Assembly (NCBI GenBank): GCA_021299455.1
Contig: JAJTGQ010000023.1
Coordinates: 1-33,700, forward strand
Origin: Flammeovirgaceae bacterium
GTDB lineage: Bacteria; Bacteroidota; Bacteroidia; Cytophagales; Cyclobacteriaceae
Reading direction: 5' to 3'
DNA: 33,700 nucleotides
The position numbers and the translations under genes were made by a program. A model generated the notes under the pieces. The model searched no databases. It was not told the DNA's origin and worked only from the letters and a program-made list of their open reading frames with translations. Shown in pieces: positions 33,225 through 33,700 of this stretch. Position 1 is the first letter of the stretch, and every line of letters begins with the position of its first letter.

Positions 33225-33700
33225 ATGTCTCAATTACGATTTGAAGCCCTAAAGAAACTAAATGACCGACCCAAGATTCTCGTTGACGCTATTACACCCA
33301 ATATCTCCCAGTTTTTCGGGGAAAATGTTTTCGGGATGCAGCAGATGCGTGGAACATTGGCTCCGGCCGTGTTTAAGAAAGTAAGTCAAGCAATCAAAAA
33401 CCATGAGAAAATTGACGAAGACACTGCCGATGCAGTTGCTTCCGCAGCAAAATCATGGGCGATTGCTAAAGGTGCCACGCACTTTACGCATTGGTTTCAA
33501 CCCATGACGGGAGGTACTGCAGAAAAGCATGATTCGTTCTTTGATGCCCTGTCAGGTATTGAAAAGTTTAAAGGAAGCGAATTGGTGCAACAAGAGCCTG
33601 ATGCCTCTTCCTTCCCAAGCGGTGGCATTCGCAGCACATTTGAGGCTCGTGGGTATACAGCCTGGGATCCAACTTCTCCCATGTTTTTGTATGGAAAGAC
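33225..33700 (+). CDS. glnN: type III glutamine synthetase, 5' part only
   Basis: The ATG at 33225 opens 158 codons running off the window. The N-terminus ([16 protein letters not shown], then [27 protein letters not shown]) is characteristic of GlnN, the large glutamine synthetase of about 720-730 residues found in Bacteroidota and cyanobacteria. The stretch [24 protein letters not shown] is the conserved type III block, and [20 protein letters not shown] follows. The enzyme makes glutamine from glutamate, ammonia and ATP as a double-ring dodecamer. Start choice is certain because no earlier in-frame start keeps the family N-terminus. Most of the catalytic domain lies outside the window. Confidence 0.95.
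   Translation, partial: MSQLRFEALKKLNDRPKILVDAITPNISQFFGENVFGMQQMRGTLAPAVFKKVSQAIKNHEKIDEDTADAVASAAKSWAIAKGATHFTHWFQPMTGGTAEKHDSFFDALSGIEKFKGSELVQQEPDASSFPSGGIRSTFEARGYTAWDPTSPMFLYGK

Overview
The window looks like a chromosomal segment of a Bacteroidota bacterium, most likely order Cytophagales. Evidence is the gene content (TamB-like protein, type III glutamine synthetase, short AMP nucleosidase, fused alpha/beta 2-oxoacid dehydrogenase E1, head-GIN/DUF2807 protein, LuxE-type synthetase, PspC plus PadR pair). Three promoters also fit the Bacteroidota consensus TTTG or TTG, 19-20 bases, TAnnTTTG. Genes are short transcription units in both orientations. I see no prophage, transposase, integrase, CRISPR array, tRNA or rRNA.

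Layout. 1-1298: a minus-strand PadR regulator followed by a PspC membrane protein cut by the window edge. 1438-4185: an outer-membrane barrel, AMP nucleosidase, and an orphan HsdR-N-like nuclease domain. 4299-7814: a large SWIM/SNF2 helicase-like ATPase. 7816-10056: a decayed small ORF, a secreted TPR protein, a dispersed repeat and alanine dehydrogenase. 10244-13095: a gamma-glutamylcyclotransferase-like protein and the fused E1 enzyme. 13136-15106: a lipoprotein, a LuxE-like acyl-protein synthetase and a 39-residue lipoprotein with its own promoter. 15111-17236: a sigma-54-type response regulator, the RNase P RNA gene (minus strand, with no real protein gene inside) and a small unknown protein. 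17302-24517: tamB, diverging from a tightly packed run tsaD - hotdog thioesterase-like - smpB - inactive NlpC/P60 homologue. 24623-30434: HNH nuclease, PiT phosphate transporter, PdeM-like phosphoesterase, a barrel protein, a YtcJ-type amidohydrolase lipoprotein and a TerB-like protein. 30647-33700: a head-GIN protein, a broken fatty acid hydroxylase gene, a PAP2 phosphatase and the start of glnN.

The window is mostly housekeeping, envelope and metabolism, and I find no convincing undescribed multi-gene system. The most interesting points are: (1) an intact NlpC/P60 homologue, one base after smpB, whose catalytic Cys and His are replaced; (2) an E1 enzyme whose two Mg/ThDP side-chain ligands look reciprocally swapped (Asp to Asn, Asn to Asp); (3) a sigma-54-type regulator without a C-terminal HTH and with a changed GAFTGA loop; (4) a fatty acid hydroxylase pseudogene with its His clusters intact; (5) short palindromes in peripheral stems of rnpB; and (6) several candidate operators and small ORFs in the gaps.
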